Shown here one piece after another: positions 17,460-25,099 of a stretch of 64,000 nt of DNA. A program made the translations under genes and the position numbers. Origin of the DNA: Ferrovibrio sp. MS7 (lineage in GTDB: Bacteria > Pseudomonadota > Alphaproteobacteria > Ferrovibrionales > Ferrovibrionaceae). The notes under the pieces are model-generated. The model was not told the DNA's origin, did no database searches, and worked only from the letters and a program-made list of their open reading frames with translations. Each line of letters opens with the position of its first letter. Position 1 is the first letter of the stretch. The stretch spans positions 496,001-560,000 of the forward strand of contig NZ_JBBKBA010000002.1 of NCBI RefSeq assembly GCF_038404985.1, written 5' to 3'.

Positions 17460-18725
17460 TCAGCCTGAAAGCTTATGCACTGGCATCGGTTTGGGGTGGC
17501 CGGGAAGCGGTTGCGGCGGCAGCGCCACAAGCCTGGCATCGTGGTAACCTGCCGCCTCGACAAGCGGAGTCGAGAGAACCAGCGGTGTCTCCAAGGCACG
17601 CGGTAATCGCGCGAGACGGCTGGCGACATTCACGGTATCGCCAATGACGGTATATTCCAGATGCGTGCCATCGCTGATCACGCCTGCGAACACATCCCCG
17701 AAATGCCCACCAATCGCGATACGAATGGGCGGCTTGCCCAGATTTTTGCGTTCCCGGGACCAGGCCTCGATTTCATCGACCATCGACAGAGCACAGAGTA
17801 TGGCCCGCTTTGCATCTTCCGGCGCCTGTCGTGGTGCGCCGAAGACCGCCATGACGGCGTCGCCGATGTATTTATCGACCACACCGCCATTGGCCAATAC
17901 TGGCCTGGAAATCCGCTCCCTGAAGTCCGAAACGAACTTGGCAAGCTCGCCAGGATCCATCGCCTCCGCCATGGCGGTGAAGCCTTGCAAGTCGGCAAAC
18001 AGCACCGCGGCGCGGATGCGATCGCCAAACTCAGGTGTTCCAGATGGCCTGTTCATCAGCTCTTCAGCGACGTCGCGGGAAAAGTAGCGAGACAAGGTGG
18101 CGGCCCGACTGGTGCTGACATAGACATTGGCAATCAGTCGCCTGGTTCGCGCGGTCGTTACCGCGAGAATGCCCATGGTCAGCAGGAAAATGATGATCGG
18201 AAAAACTCTGAAGTGCATCAGATGCCCTGCCGCATCCGTATGGAAGCCAGAGTCATCAACTTTGCTGACCATTGACGCGATCAGGACCACTGTCGCCAGG
18301 ATGCCGGCCGCAAACACCACCAGCCAAGGGTTGTAGCGAAGTGACGCATGGAGGAAGACTACGACAAGCAGGCCAGAGATCGGCAGCGTGAAAGCGTCAA
18401 TTGGCGAAATGCCTAATTCCGCCCCGATCATGACGATGGCAGTCGTCAAGGTGATGATGTCGAAGCCGACCAGGAAATAGGGTAGGATGGCGTGATGATA
18501 CTTCCTCCAGGCCGCATACAGGCCCCCAATGGTTCCGATGCCGTAAACCAGCACGGCCAACTCCAGTGGCCGGTGATCTGCTTCCTGCGTGCGTGCCGTA
18601 AAAACTGCGGCCAGCAGCGTCACCAGGATGATGGCGCGAATGATCGATGCTATCCGCTCGCTTTCGAGGTCGGATGCGATGAAGGCTTGCGTAAGGTCTT
18701 GTGGGAGGAATGTGCCTTCGGTCAT
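17460..18725 (-). CDS. Membrane-bound class III adenylate/guanylate cyclase
   Basis: A 421-residue protein with about six predicted membrane segments (residues 25-210) and a C-terminal class III cyclase domain (about 225-400). The domain keeps the two metal-binding aspartates (FADLQGFTA and YIGDAVMAVFG) and the transition-state Asn/Arg pair in GDTVNVASRL, so it should be active, making cAMP or less likely cGMP. The membrane part is not a recognised sensor. It lies between copZ and the MerR gene on the same strand, starts 281 bases from the MerR stop, and shows no proven link to metals. Confidence 0.82.
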   Translation of the reverse strand: MTEGTFLPQDLTQAFIASDLESERIASIIRAIILVTLLAAVFTARTQEADHRPLELAVLVYGIGTIGGLYAAWRKYHHAILPYFLVGFDIITLTTAIVMIGAELGISPIDAFTLPISGLLVVVFLHASLRYNPWLVVFAAGILATVVLIASMVSKVDDSGFHTDAAGHLMHFRVFPIIIFLLTMGILAVTTARTRRLIANVYVSTSRAATLSRYFSRDVAEELMNRPSGTPEFGDRIRAAVLFADLQGFTAMAEAMDPGELAKFVSDFRERISRPVLANGGVVDKYIGDAVMAVFGAPRQAPEDAKRAILCALSMVDEIEAWSRERKNLGKPPIRIAIGGHFGDVFAGVISDGTHLEYTVIGDTVNVASRLARLPRALETPLVLSTPLVEAAGYHDARLVALPPQPLPGHPKPMPVHKLSG

Positions 18726-19006
18726 TTGTTTCAGGCTTCCCGTTGGTTGGTCGCCCGAGAAATGGCTGAGGTCAATATATTCCAGGACCGTGCAAGTCCA
18801 AATTGGCCATATGTGCGAAGCCAGATATTATCGACCAATTTCTTTCTCGTGTAAAAAATTTTCATTGATCTCCAGGGCTTTAGGCTCGGCGAGCTACAGA
18901 GCAGTAAGATATTTCCCGAATATTACCTGCGGTCGGTGCTAGCCTTTGGCAGACCTTCGGGTTTGTAAACCGAAGGTATAGGATCGCCATGCTCCTGAGA
19001 TCAAAC
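18726..19006. other. Intergenic region with imperfect inverted repeat
   Basis: No gene seen. It should hold the cyclase promoter. An inverted repeat at 18953-18977 pairs ACCTTCGG(G)TTT with AAACCGAAGGT, one bulged base, 2-nt centre. No T-run follows on either side, so it may be an operator or an RNA stem rather than a terminator. Confidence 0.5.
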
Positions 19007-19441
19007 TCACGCCTGGTCATGACGGCAATGGGCATGTCCAAAGTCCGCCAGTGTTTCGATGATGCGGCATTCAGCGACTTTGCCGGAGCCACATTCACCA
19101 ACCATCCGCTTCAGCTCTTTACGCAAGGCCTTGAGCTGCGAGATGCGTCGCTCGACGTTTTCGAGATGTTGCTGCGCGATTGCATTGACCGCATCGCAAC
19201 TCTGGTCCGGCTCGTCTGAGATGCGGATGATTTCCCGGATATCCCCGAGCGAAAAGCCAAGATCCCGGCTGTGCCTGATGAATTGCAGGCGTCGGAGATG
19301 ATTGGCGCCATATCGGCGCTGATTGCCTGCCGTCCTGGGAGGCTCTGGTAGCAGGCCTTCCTCTTCATAGTGACGGACAATCTGGACAGAGCAGCCGCTC
19401 TGGTCGGCAAGCTGTCCAATCGTAAGTGATTGATTTTTCAT
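19007..19441 (-). CDS. MerR-family divalent metal regulator (CadR/PbrR-like)
   Basis: A 144-residue MerR-family activator: winged helix-turn-helix (residues 7-75, TIGQLADQSGCSV then VRHYEEEGLL), dimerisation helix, and a C-terminal metal loop. Cys82 sits where divalent-ion sensors (ZntR, CadR, PbrR) have Cys and CueR has Ser; Cys117 and Cys125 complete the site, and a HAHC tail adds Cys139. It is therefore read as a Zn/Cd/Pb sensor, not as CueR. It is divergent from the transglutaminase-CDF-lspA genes and shares the operator between them. Confidence 0.87.
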   Translation of the reverse strand: MKNQSLTIGQLADQSGCSVQIVRHYEEEGLLPEPPRTAGNQRRYGANHLRRLQFIRHSRDLGFSLGDIREIIRISDEPDQSCDAVNAIAQQHLENVERRISQLKALRKELKRMVGECGSGKVAECRIIETLADFGHAHCRHDQA

Positions 19442-19476
19442 ATTGTGAACTCGTCTACGGCAGGTGAAATCACCGC

Positions 19477-19507
19477 TTGAACCTACAATAGTTGTAGGCT
19501 GTACGGT
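19477..19507 (+). promoter_or_regulatory. MerR-type operator/promoter for the divalent-metal operon
   Basis: -35 TTGAAC (19477-19482), 19-bp spacer, -10 TACGGT (19502-19507). The spacer holds a perfect dyad, CCTACAA-TAG-TTGTAGG (19482-19498), close to the cadA/pbrA operators recognised by CadR and PbrR. It lies 36 bases upstream of the divergent merR gene and drives the gene at 19540. Confidence 0.9.
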
Positions 19508-19539
19508 GTCCGAAGTGAAATCAAATCAACAGGCGCACC

Positions 19540-20310
19540 ATGCTTGCGACCGACATTGCTTTCCGCGGCCACCAGCCCGTAACGCCCAACGAAGCCGAAT
19601 GCGTGTGCGAATTGCTGGAGCGCACGCCGTTGCTCGACTTCGACCATCCCAGCATCGTGGCCTTGATTGCCGAGCGCGGCTGGCGCGACATGGTTCGCGA
19701 AGACCGCGTGCAGGCAATTTATGAGTTCGTCCGTGACGAAATCCTGTTCGGCTACAACACCGACGACGATATTCCGGCGTCAGCCGTGCTGGCTGACGGC
19801 TACGGTCAATGCAACACCAAGGCGACCCTCTTCATGGCGCTGCTGCGCGCGGTCGGCATCTCCTGCCGATTCCACGGCTTCACCATTCACAAGCGCCTTC
19901 AGAAGGGCGCGGTCACTGGCCTGTTCTATCTGCTGGCGCCCGCCAACATTTTGCACAGCTGGGTCGAGGTTCAGATTGATGGCCGCTGGTTGAATCTCGA
20001 AGGCTTGATCCTGGATAACAAATATCTGCGGCAGCTTCAGGCCCGTTTTCCTGACTGCTCCGGAAGTTTCTGCGGATACGGCGTGTCCACCGCCGATTTC
20101 CGCAATCCGAAGACAGCATGGACGGGCCGAGATACCTATATCCAGGATAAAGGCATCAATCACGATTTCGGTCTATTCAATACCCCTGACGAGTTTTACG
20201 CCAAGGTCGGTACGAATATCAGGGGCTGGAAACGATGGTTCTACATCCACTACATCCGGCATGTGATGAACCGGAATGTCGCCCGCATCCGAAACGCAAT
20301 CATCAGGTAA
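19540..20310 (+). CDS. Transglutaminase-like protein in metal operon
   Basis: A 256-residue cytoplasmic protein with a transglutaminase-like fold. Cys91 (GYGQCNTKATLF) and His139 (ILHSWVEV) are the catalytic pair. The third residue, normally Asp four after the Trp of GRW, is Glu154 here. Cys at 21, 23, 109 and in DCSGSFCG gives extra thiols. Such proteins can be proteases, amidases or cross-linkers, so the reaction cannot be deduced. It is the first gene behind the MerR-type promoter and the next gene begins 2 bases after its stop, which strongly implies a metal-induced role. Confidence 0.78.
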   Translation: MLATDIAFRGHQPVTPNEAECVCELLERTPLLDFDHPSIVALIAERGWRDMVREDRVQAIYEFVRDEILFGYNTDDDIPASAVLADGYGQCNTKATLFMALLRAVGISCRFHGFTIHKRLQKGAVTGLFYLLAPANILHSWVEVQIDGRWLNLEGLILDNKYLRQLQARFPDCSGSFCGYGVSTADFRNPKTAWTGRDTYIQDKGINHDFGLFNTPDEFYAKVGTNIRGWKRWFYIHYIRHVMNRNVARIRNAIIR

Positions 20311-20312
20311 TC

Positions 20313-21185
20313 ATGTCCACCACGGCTGCACCGAAGGCATCTGATATTCAGTACCGCGTGACCGGTATGGATTGCTCCAGTTGTGCCACCAAGATTGAAG
20401 GCGCCACTCGAAAGATAACTGGTGTTAACGATGTCAGGGTATCAATCGCGTCTCAGATCATGACGCTCGACGTTGCGGAACCGGCGGTACAACTGCCTGA
20501 AGTCGAGCGGGCGGTGACAGGTCTGGGCTATCACCTTCAGCGCCTGGATACCGTAACGGATGGCGAAAACGATGAGCTGCCGAAAGACATATCGCATGTT
20601 GCACCAGCTTATCGGCGCGCGCTCTGGATTGTTGTGCTGCTGAATGTTGGCTACGGCATCGTGGAAGCGATGGGCGGTTTCTGGTCTGGTTCTCAAGCAC
20701 TGAAGGCCGATGCGCTCGATTTCCTGGGCGATGGTCTCATCACATTCCTCGGGCTACTGGCTATAGGGTGGAGTTTGGCGTGGCGTGCGCGTTCGGCTCT
20801 CATCCAGGGCCTGTTTCTTGGCGCACTGGGGCTCGCAGTCCTTGCCAATACGGCCTATCGGGTTCTGGTCTTGCATACGCCGGAAGCTGAGTTGATGGGC
20901 TTGTTCGGCCTTATCGCACTTGCTGTAAATGTCGCGGCTGCTGCTGTCCTGGTGCCGCATCGTGCGGGCGATGCCAATGTCAGAGCTGTTTGGCTATTCA
21001 GCCGGAATGATGCCATCGGCAATGCCGCCGTTGTCGTTGCTGCTGGCGTGGTCGCCTGGACGGATTCGGCATGGCCGGATCTGGTCGTTGCCATCGTTAT
21101 AGCAGGACTGTTCCTGCAATCGGCCTGGTCGATTGTGCGGGATGCGCGAAGTGACTTGGCCAGAGCAGGTAAAACATCGCTGTGA
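20313..21185 (+). CDS. HMA-domain cation diffusion facilitator
   Basis: A 290-residue protein that fuses an N-terminal HMA domain (GMDCSSC, Cys21 and Cys24) to a CDF-type membrane domain with about six membrane segments. The CDF TM2 site is ADALDFLGD and the TM5 site is SRNDAIGN, so aspartates replace the usual His/Asp mix. The C-terminal cytoplasmic CDF domain is missing and may be functionally replaced by the HMA domain. Expected role: export of a divalent ion (Zn, Cd, Pb or Co) into the periplasm. The ATG at 20313 follows the transglutaminase stop by 2 bases. Confidence 0.82.
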   Translation: MSTTAAPKASDIQYRVTGMDCSSCATKIEGATRKITGVNDVRVSIASQIMTLDVAEPAVQLPEVERAVTGLGYHLQRLDTVTDGENDELPKDISHVAPAYRRALWIVVLLNVGYGIVEAMGGFWSGSQALKADALDFLGDGLITFLGLLAIGWSLAWRARSALIQGLFLGALGLAVLANTAYRVLVLHTPEAELMGLFGLIALAVNVAAAAVLVPHRAGDANVRAVWLFSRNDAIGNAAVVVAAGVVAWTDSAWPDLVVAIVIAGLFLQSAWSIVRDARSDLARAGKTSL

Positions 21186-21655
21186 CGCCGCGTATTGCAG
21201 GATTTGTATGGGGCACCGCCGCGCTCCTCCTGGATCAGGCAAGTAAGGCAATTACCCTTGCCGCGGGCTCAGGTGATTCCACCTGGGCCATTCAGGTGAC
21301 CCCATTCTTCAATCTGATCCTGGTGCGCAATGACGGCGTCAGCTTTGGCCTGCTCGGCGGCCATATACCTTGGTGGGCACTGTCGATGTTTGCTCTCGTA
21401 GTCATCGCTTACCTCCTGTGGTGGCTCTGGCGAGAAGCCTCTTGGATCACATCCGCTGGGCTTGGGCTTATCATTGGGGGTGCCGTCGGCAATGTTCTGG
21501 ATAGATATCGGCACGGGGCCGTGACCGACTTTCTGGATTTCCATGCCTTCGGCTGGCACTGGCCCGCTTTCAATCTGGCGGACGTCGCCATTTTCGCCGG
21601 TGTCGCCTATATTCTTTGGGATGGTATTCACCCTCGGTCGCAAGAGCGGATGTAA
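21182..21655 (+). CDS. lspA: Signal peptidase II paralogue in metal operon
   Basis: A 157-residue four-helix membrane aspartyl protease that cleaves lipoprotein signals. The catalytic aspartates are in GNVLDR (Asp107) and FNLAD (Asp134). The GTG start overlaps the CDF stop by 4 bases (GTGA). In lead-resistance operons of the pbr type, an LspA homologue follows the transporter genes, so this is likely an accessory resistance copy rather than the housekeeping lspA, which is normally near ileS. Confidence 0.88.
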   Translation: MTPRIAGFVWGTAALLLDQASKAITLAAGSGDSTWAIQVTPFFNLILVRNDGVSFGLLGGHIPWWALSMFALVVIAYLLWWLWREASWITSAGLGLIIGGAVGNVLDRYRHGAVTDFLDFHAFGWHWPAFNLADVAIFAGVAYILWDGIHPRSQERM

Positions 21656-21760
21656 CAGTATTGCGGCGGCGAAGCGTCGCAGCAGCCTGACAACGCCGTG
21701 ACTTGCCAGCGTAATCTTCCGTCGCTAGTTCTGTATGTCCCTCAAACATGGAGGTGTCGA

Positions 21761-22132
21761 ATGAGGAAACTGAGTGCATTGGTCGCCGCAGGCCTATTCG
21801 CTTTCGCCGTTTCGGCGCAGGCGGACGAGGCGAAATACGGTGGCCAGGTCAAGAAAATCGGTTCTTACGAAGGCGAGCTGGTCGTCAAGGGTAGCGACGT
21901 CCATCTCTATGTCATCAAGGACCATAAGCCGATGAACCCGACGGCCTCTATGTCGGCCAATGTGCGCCTCTTCGTGAACAACGCTGAGAGCACGGTCGAG
22001 CTGAAGCCCGAAGGCAATAAGCTGGTTGGCAAGGCCGCAAGCCCCGCCGCCGGGAATGTTCGGGCCATGACAACCCTTGCTGATGGTGGTAAGGAAGTTG
22101 GCAAGGCTCAGTACAATCTGAACGTCAAGTAA
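21761..22132 (+). CDS. Small secreted protein upstream of czcCBA
   Basis: A 123-residue protein with a Sec signal (residues 1-22, SAQA) and a compact beta-rich body (YGGQVKKIG ... LYVIKDHKP ... VGKAASPAAG). No Cys in the mature part. I recognise no named family; proteins of this kind accompany Czc-type operons. GAGGT lies 6 bases before the ATG at 21761. Likely periplasmic accessory of the divalent-metal exporter. Confidence 0.65.
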   Translation: MRKLSALVAAGLFAFAVSAQADEAKYGGQVKKIGSYEGELVVKGSDVHLYVIKDHKPMNPTASMSANVRLFVNNAESTVELKPEGNKLVGKAASPAAGNVRAMTTLADGGKEVGKAQYNLNVK

Positions 22133-22157
22133 GCGTATCCCCAGGCAAACAAAATCA

Positions 22158-22541
22158 ATGAAAATCGGTATTTTCAGGCATTTTTTGGCAGGTCGGCGTT
22201 TCGCCGTCATTGTCACTGTGCTTGGCATGCTGTTCAGCGCGACTGTCGGCGCCTGGCATCTAGAGCATCCGGACATGGTCGCCGGTTTCAATGACCAAAC
22301 GACGGTATCGGCGTTCCAGTCGGGCGATAGTGCGTCGCAGGTCGATATCGATAAATCCAAGCCAGGTGCCAATGGAAGCCAGAACTGTGCTTCCCATTGT
22401 GAACAGCATGGTCGTGGCCTGCCGCATACCGTGGCCAGCCTGAATCACTCCATGCCCACGGCGCCCAAGCTCCTGGCCCTTAACGACAACGGCCTTGCCG
22501 TTGCGCAGCCTGACGGCCTTCTAGAACCTCCCAAAGCCTGA
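22158..22541 (+). CDS. Small His/Cys-containing membrane or secreted protein before czcC
   Basis: A 127-residue protein with an N-terminal hydrophobic segment (residues 15-33) and a polar tail containing NCASHCEQHGRGLPH and LNHSMP, a possible metal site. Family not recognised. It starts 26 bases after the previous gene and is followed by czcC after 65 bases, so it is part of the same unit. It resembles in layout the small proteins at 8448-8816 and 13719-14204. Confidence 0.6.
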   Translation: MKIGIFRHFLAGRRFAVIVTVLGMLFSATVGAWHLEHPDMVAGFNDQTTVSAFQSGDSASQVDIDKSKPGANGSQNCASHCEQHGRGLPHTVASLNHSMPTAPKLLALNDNGLAVAQPDGLLEPPKA

Positions 22542-22606
22542 TCCTTCGACTCTGAACACGACCTGGTGTGTCTGCGCCGGGAAACCTGTGTCTGTCCGAG
22601 GATTCC

Positions 22607-23845
22607 ATGCGCTTCTACAGCCTTTCCGCGCTCGCACTCTGCGTGGCGCTGACCTCAACTGCCTATGCGCAGACGGTCGAAATTCGCACGCTCGACGATG
22701 CCCTGCGCATTGCCGAGACCAATTCACCTCGCATTCGCGCGGCCGATGCCCGGCGCGAAGGAGCGACAGGCGACCGCATGCAGGCCAGTGCTTGGCCGAA
22801 CCCCGAGCTATTCGTCGATGCCGAGAACTTTGCGGGCAGTAAGGAGTATCGCGGCACCAACAACATCGAGCTGACGGCAGGCCTGTCCCAGCGTATCGAG
22901 ATTGGCGGTAAACGGCAGGCCCGCATTGATGCTGCCGAAGCCGGACTGACGCTCGCTACCCACGACCGCACGGCCGACCAGCTCGCCCTGCGAGACGAGG
23001 TCGCCAAGGCGTATATCGGCGCACTGTACGCGGCTCGCCTGGTGGCCCTGGAGGACGACCGGCTGAAGAACGCTCAGTCGTTGGCGGGCGCCATCCGTGA
23101 GCGTGTCCAGAACGGCCGAGAGTCTCCCGTCCAGTCTCGCAAAACCGACATCACTTTGGCGGCGGCTCAGGTCGCAAGCCAGAAAGCACAGCGCGAGCTA
23201 CAGGGCAGTCGGGCCGCTCTGACAGCCTTGCTGGGAGTGCCGAATGTCACGTTGGCGCTGAATTCTGGCTGGTTCGATCGTATCGGCGATGTCCCCGATG
23301 TAAGCCCCAATGAAGCCGCACTGGCCGAGAATCCGGACTTTGCCCGGCTAAACGCGACAATCGCCCAAGCGCGCGCTGGCGTGGACCGCGAGCGCGCTGC
23401 CGGTGTGCCGGACCCGACGCTCCGAGCGGGTATGCGTCGGTACAACGAAGATGGCGGCAATGCCCTGGTGGTGGGCTTGTCTATTCCCATCCCGGTCTTC
23501 GACCAGAACAGCGGAAACATCTTGCGTGCCCGCCAAGATCTGAATCGGGCTGAAGCCGAGGCCGATGCCATGCGGCTGACGTTGCTCGGCAACTTGGCGC
23601 GCGCCCGACAGACGCTGCTGGCGGCGCATAGCGAAGCCGAAGCCATGGGCAAGACGATTATACCTGCTGCCGATGAAGCTGCTGCTGCTGCCCGTGAAGG
23701 TTATTCCGCTGGCAAGTTCGGCTTCCTCGACCTGCTGGATGCCCAGCGGACCCAGTTCGACGTCAAAGCCCAGCATGCCACTGCGCTGCGCGACTATCAC
23801 CTGGCTCGTATCGAACTGATGCGCCTTGTTGGCCGCACTTACTGA
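22607..23845 (+). CDS. czcC: CzcC-type outer-membrane factor
   Basis: A 412-residue TolC-family protein with a Sec signal (residues 1-22, AYAQT) and two coiled-coil repeats. It is the outer-membrane channel of the CzcCBA divalent-cation pump. The ATG at 22607 is preferred over a GTG at 22568 because GAGGA lies just upstream and the signal peptide is then complete. The next gene starts 16 bases downstream. Confidence 0.9.
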   Translation: MRFYSLSALALCVALTSTAYAQTVEIRTLDDALRIAETNSPRIRAADARREGATGDRMQASAWPNPELFVDAENFAGSKEYRGTNNIELTAGLSQRIEIGGKRQARIDAAEAGLTLATHDRTADQLALRDEVAKAYIGALYAARLVALEDDRLKNAQSLAGAIRERVQNGRESPVQSRKTDITLAAAQVASQKAQRELQGSRAALTALLGVPNVTLALNSGWFDRIGDVPDVSPNEAALAENPDFARLNATIAQARAGVDRERAAGVPDPTLRAGMRRYNEDGGNALVVGLSIPIPVFDQNSGNILRARQDLNRAEAEADAMRLTLLGNLARARQTLLAAHSEAEAMGKTIIPAADEAAAAAREGYSAGKFGFLDLLDAQRTQFDVKAQHATALRDYHLARIELMRLVGRTY

Positions 23846-23861
23846 TTTCTCGGAGAACACC

Positions 23862-25076
23862 ATGCGCAATACCATCATCGCCCTGATCCTGGGCATCGCT
23901 CTGGGCATCGGCGGATCGGTCGTAGCCGTGAAGACCGGCCTGATTGGCGGTCATCATGAGGAAGAAGCCGGTGGGCACAGTCACGGCAAGACTGGCGGTG
24001 GCCATGGCCATGGTGAAGGCGAGGAAGAAGGCGACCCGCTCAAGCTGACGGCCGAGCAGATCCAGCAGTCCGGCATTACCGTTGCCGAGGCCACCGAGGG
24101 TGACCTGGTCCGCACCACGACCTTCCCGGGCACCGTGACGGCCAATCCCGACCGCATGGCGATTGTGGCGGCCAAGGCGTCCGGCGTTGTGATCGACCTG
24201 AAAAAGCGTCTGGGTGACACCGTTGCCAAGGGCGAGTTGCTGGCGACCATCGAGAGCCGGGAAATCGCCGAGGTGAAAGGCGAGCTGCTGGCTGCCCAGC
24301 GCACCGAAGCGCTGGCCCGTAACACTCACGACCGGGAAAAGAACCTCTGGGAGAAGAAAATCTCTTCCGAGCAGGATTTCCTGACGGCTCGGACTGCCCT
24401 GGAAGAAGCCCGCATTCGTGTCGACTTGGCCCGCCAGAAGCTTGCGGCGCTGGGTCTCAACCCGACGGACCTGGCACGCATGAGCGGTAGCGGCTCGGGT
24501 TTGCAAATCCTCGAAATCCGCAGCCCGATTGCGGGTCGCGTGGTCGAGCGCCGCGGAGCCATTGGCGCCTCCGTACCCGCCGAGACCGAACTCTTCACCA
24601 TCGCCGACCTATCGGCTGTCTGGGTCGAGGCCTCGGTGGCTCCCGGCGACCTCGCCTTCGTCAAGGAAGGCGAGGTCGTCAACATCGAAGGCCAGGCAAA
24701 TCCGGCCAAGGGCAAAGTCGTCTTCGTCAGCCCGGTCATCGATCGTGAGACCCGGCTGGCCAAGGTCCTTGTCGAAATCCCCAATGACGGCGGTAACTGG
24801 CGTCCCGGCGACTTTGCTTCCGTGACGGTGAACAGTTCGTCTGAGAAGGCTGGCATCCTGGTGCCCAAGGCCTCCATCCAGCGCATCAAGAAGGATCAGG
24901 TCGTATTCGTCCGTACCGATGAAGGCTTCGAGAAGCGCGAAGTTGTTCTCGGCCGAGCTGACGGCCGCCAGGTCGAAATCCGTTTCGGCGTCGATGCCGG
25001 TGAATTCGTCGCAGTCGAGAACTCTTTTGTTCTGAAGGCTCAGCTCGAAAAAGCTGAAGCCGAGCACGCTCACTGA
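23862..25076 (+). CDS. czcB: CzcB-type membrane fusion protein with His-rich N-terminus
   Basis: A 404-residue periplasmic adaptor. One membrane anchor (residues 4-24) is followed by a His/Glu-rich metal-binding stretch (GGHHEEEAGGHSHGK, then GGGHGHGEGEEEG), then biotinyl-lipoyl-like, hairpin and beta-barrel domains. It ends in HAH. GGAG precedes the ATG at 23862. Partners are the adjacent czcC and czcA. Confidence 0.92.
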   Translation: MRNTIIALILGIALGIGGSVVAVKTGLIGGHHEEEAGGHSHGKTGGGHGHGEGEEEGDPLKLTAEQIQQSGITVAEATEGDLVRTTTFPGTVTANPDRMAIVAAKASGVVIDLKKRLGDTVAKGELLATIESREIAEVKGELLAAQRTEALARNTHDREKNLWEKKISSEQDFLTARTALEEARIRVDLARQKLAALGLNPTDLARMSGSGSGLQILEIRSPIAGRVVERRGAIGASVPAETELFTIADLSAVWVEASVAPGDLAFVKEGEVVNIEGQANPAKGKVVFVSPVIDRETRLAKVLVEIPNDGGNWRPGDFASVTVNSSSEKAGILVPKASIQRIKKDQVVFVRTDEGFEKREVVLGRADGRQVEIRFGVDAGEFVAVENSFVLKAQLEKAEAEHAH

Positions 25077-25099
25077 TTGCTGCAGGCGGAACCAGAACA

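Noticed and set aside
19007-19441. MerR protein as CueR
   Set aside because: The Cys117-x7-Cys125 spacing looks CueR-like, but Cys82 replaces the Ser of CueR and the adjacent operator matches cadA/pbrA sites, so a divalent sensor is more likely.
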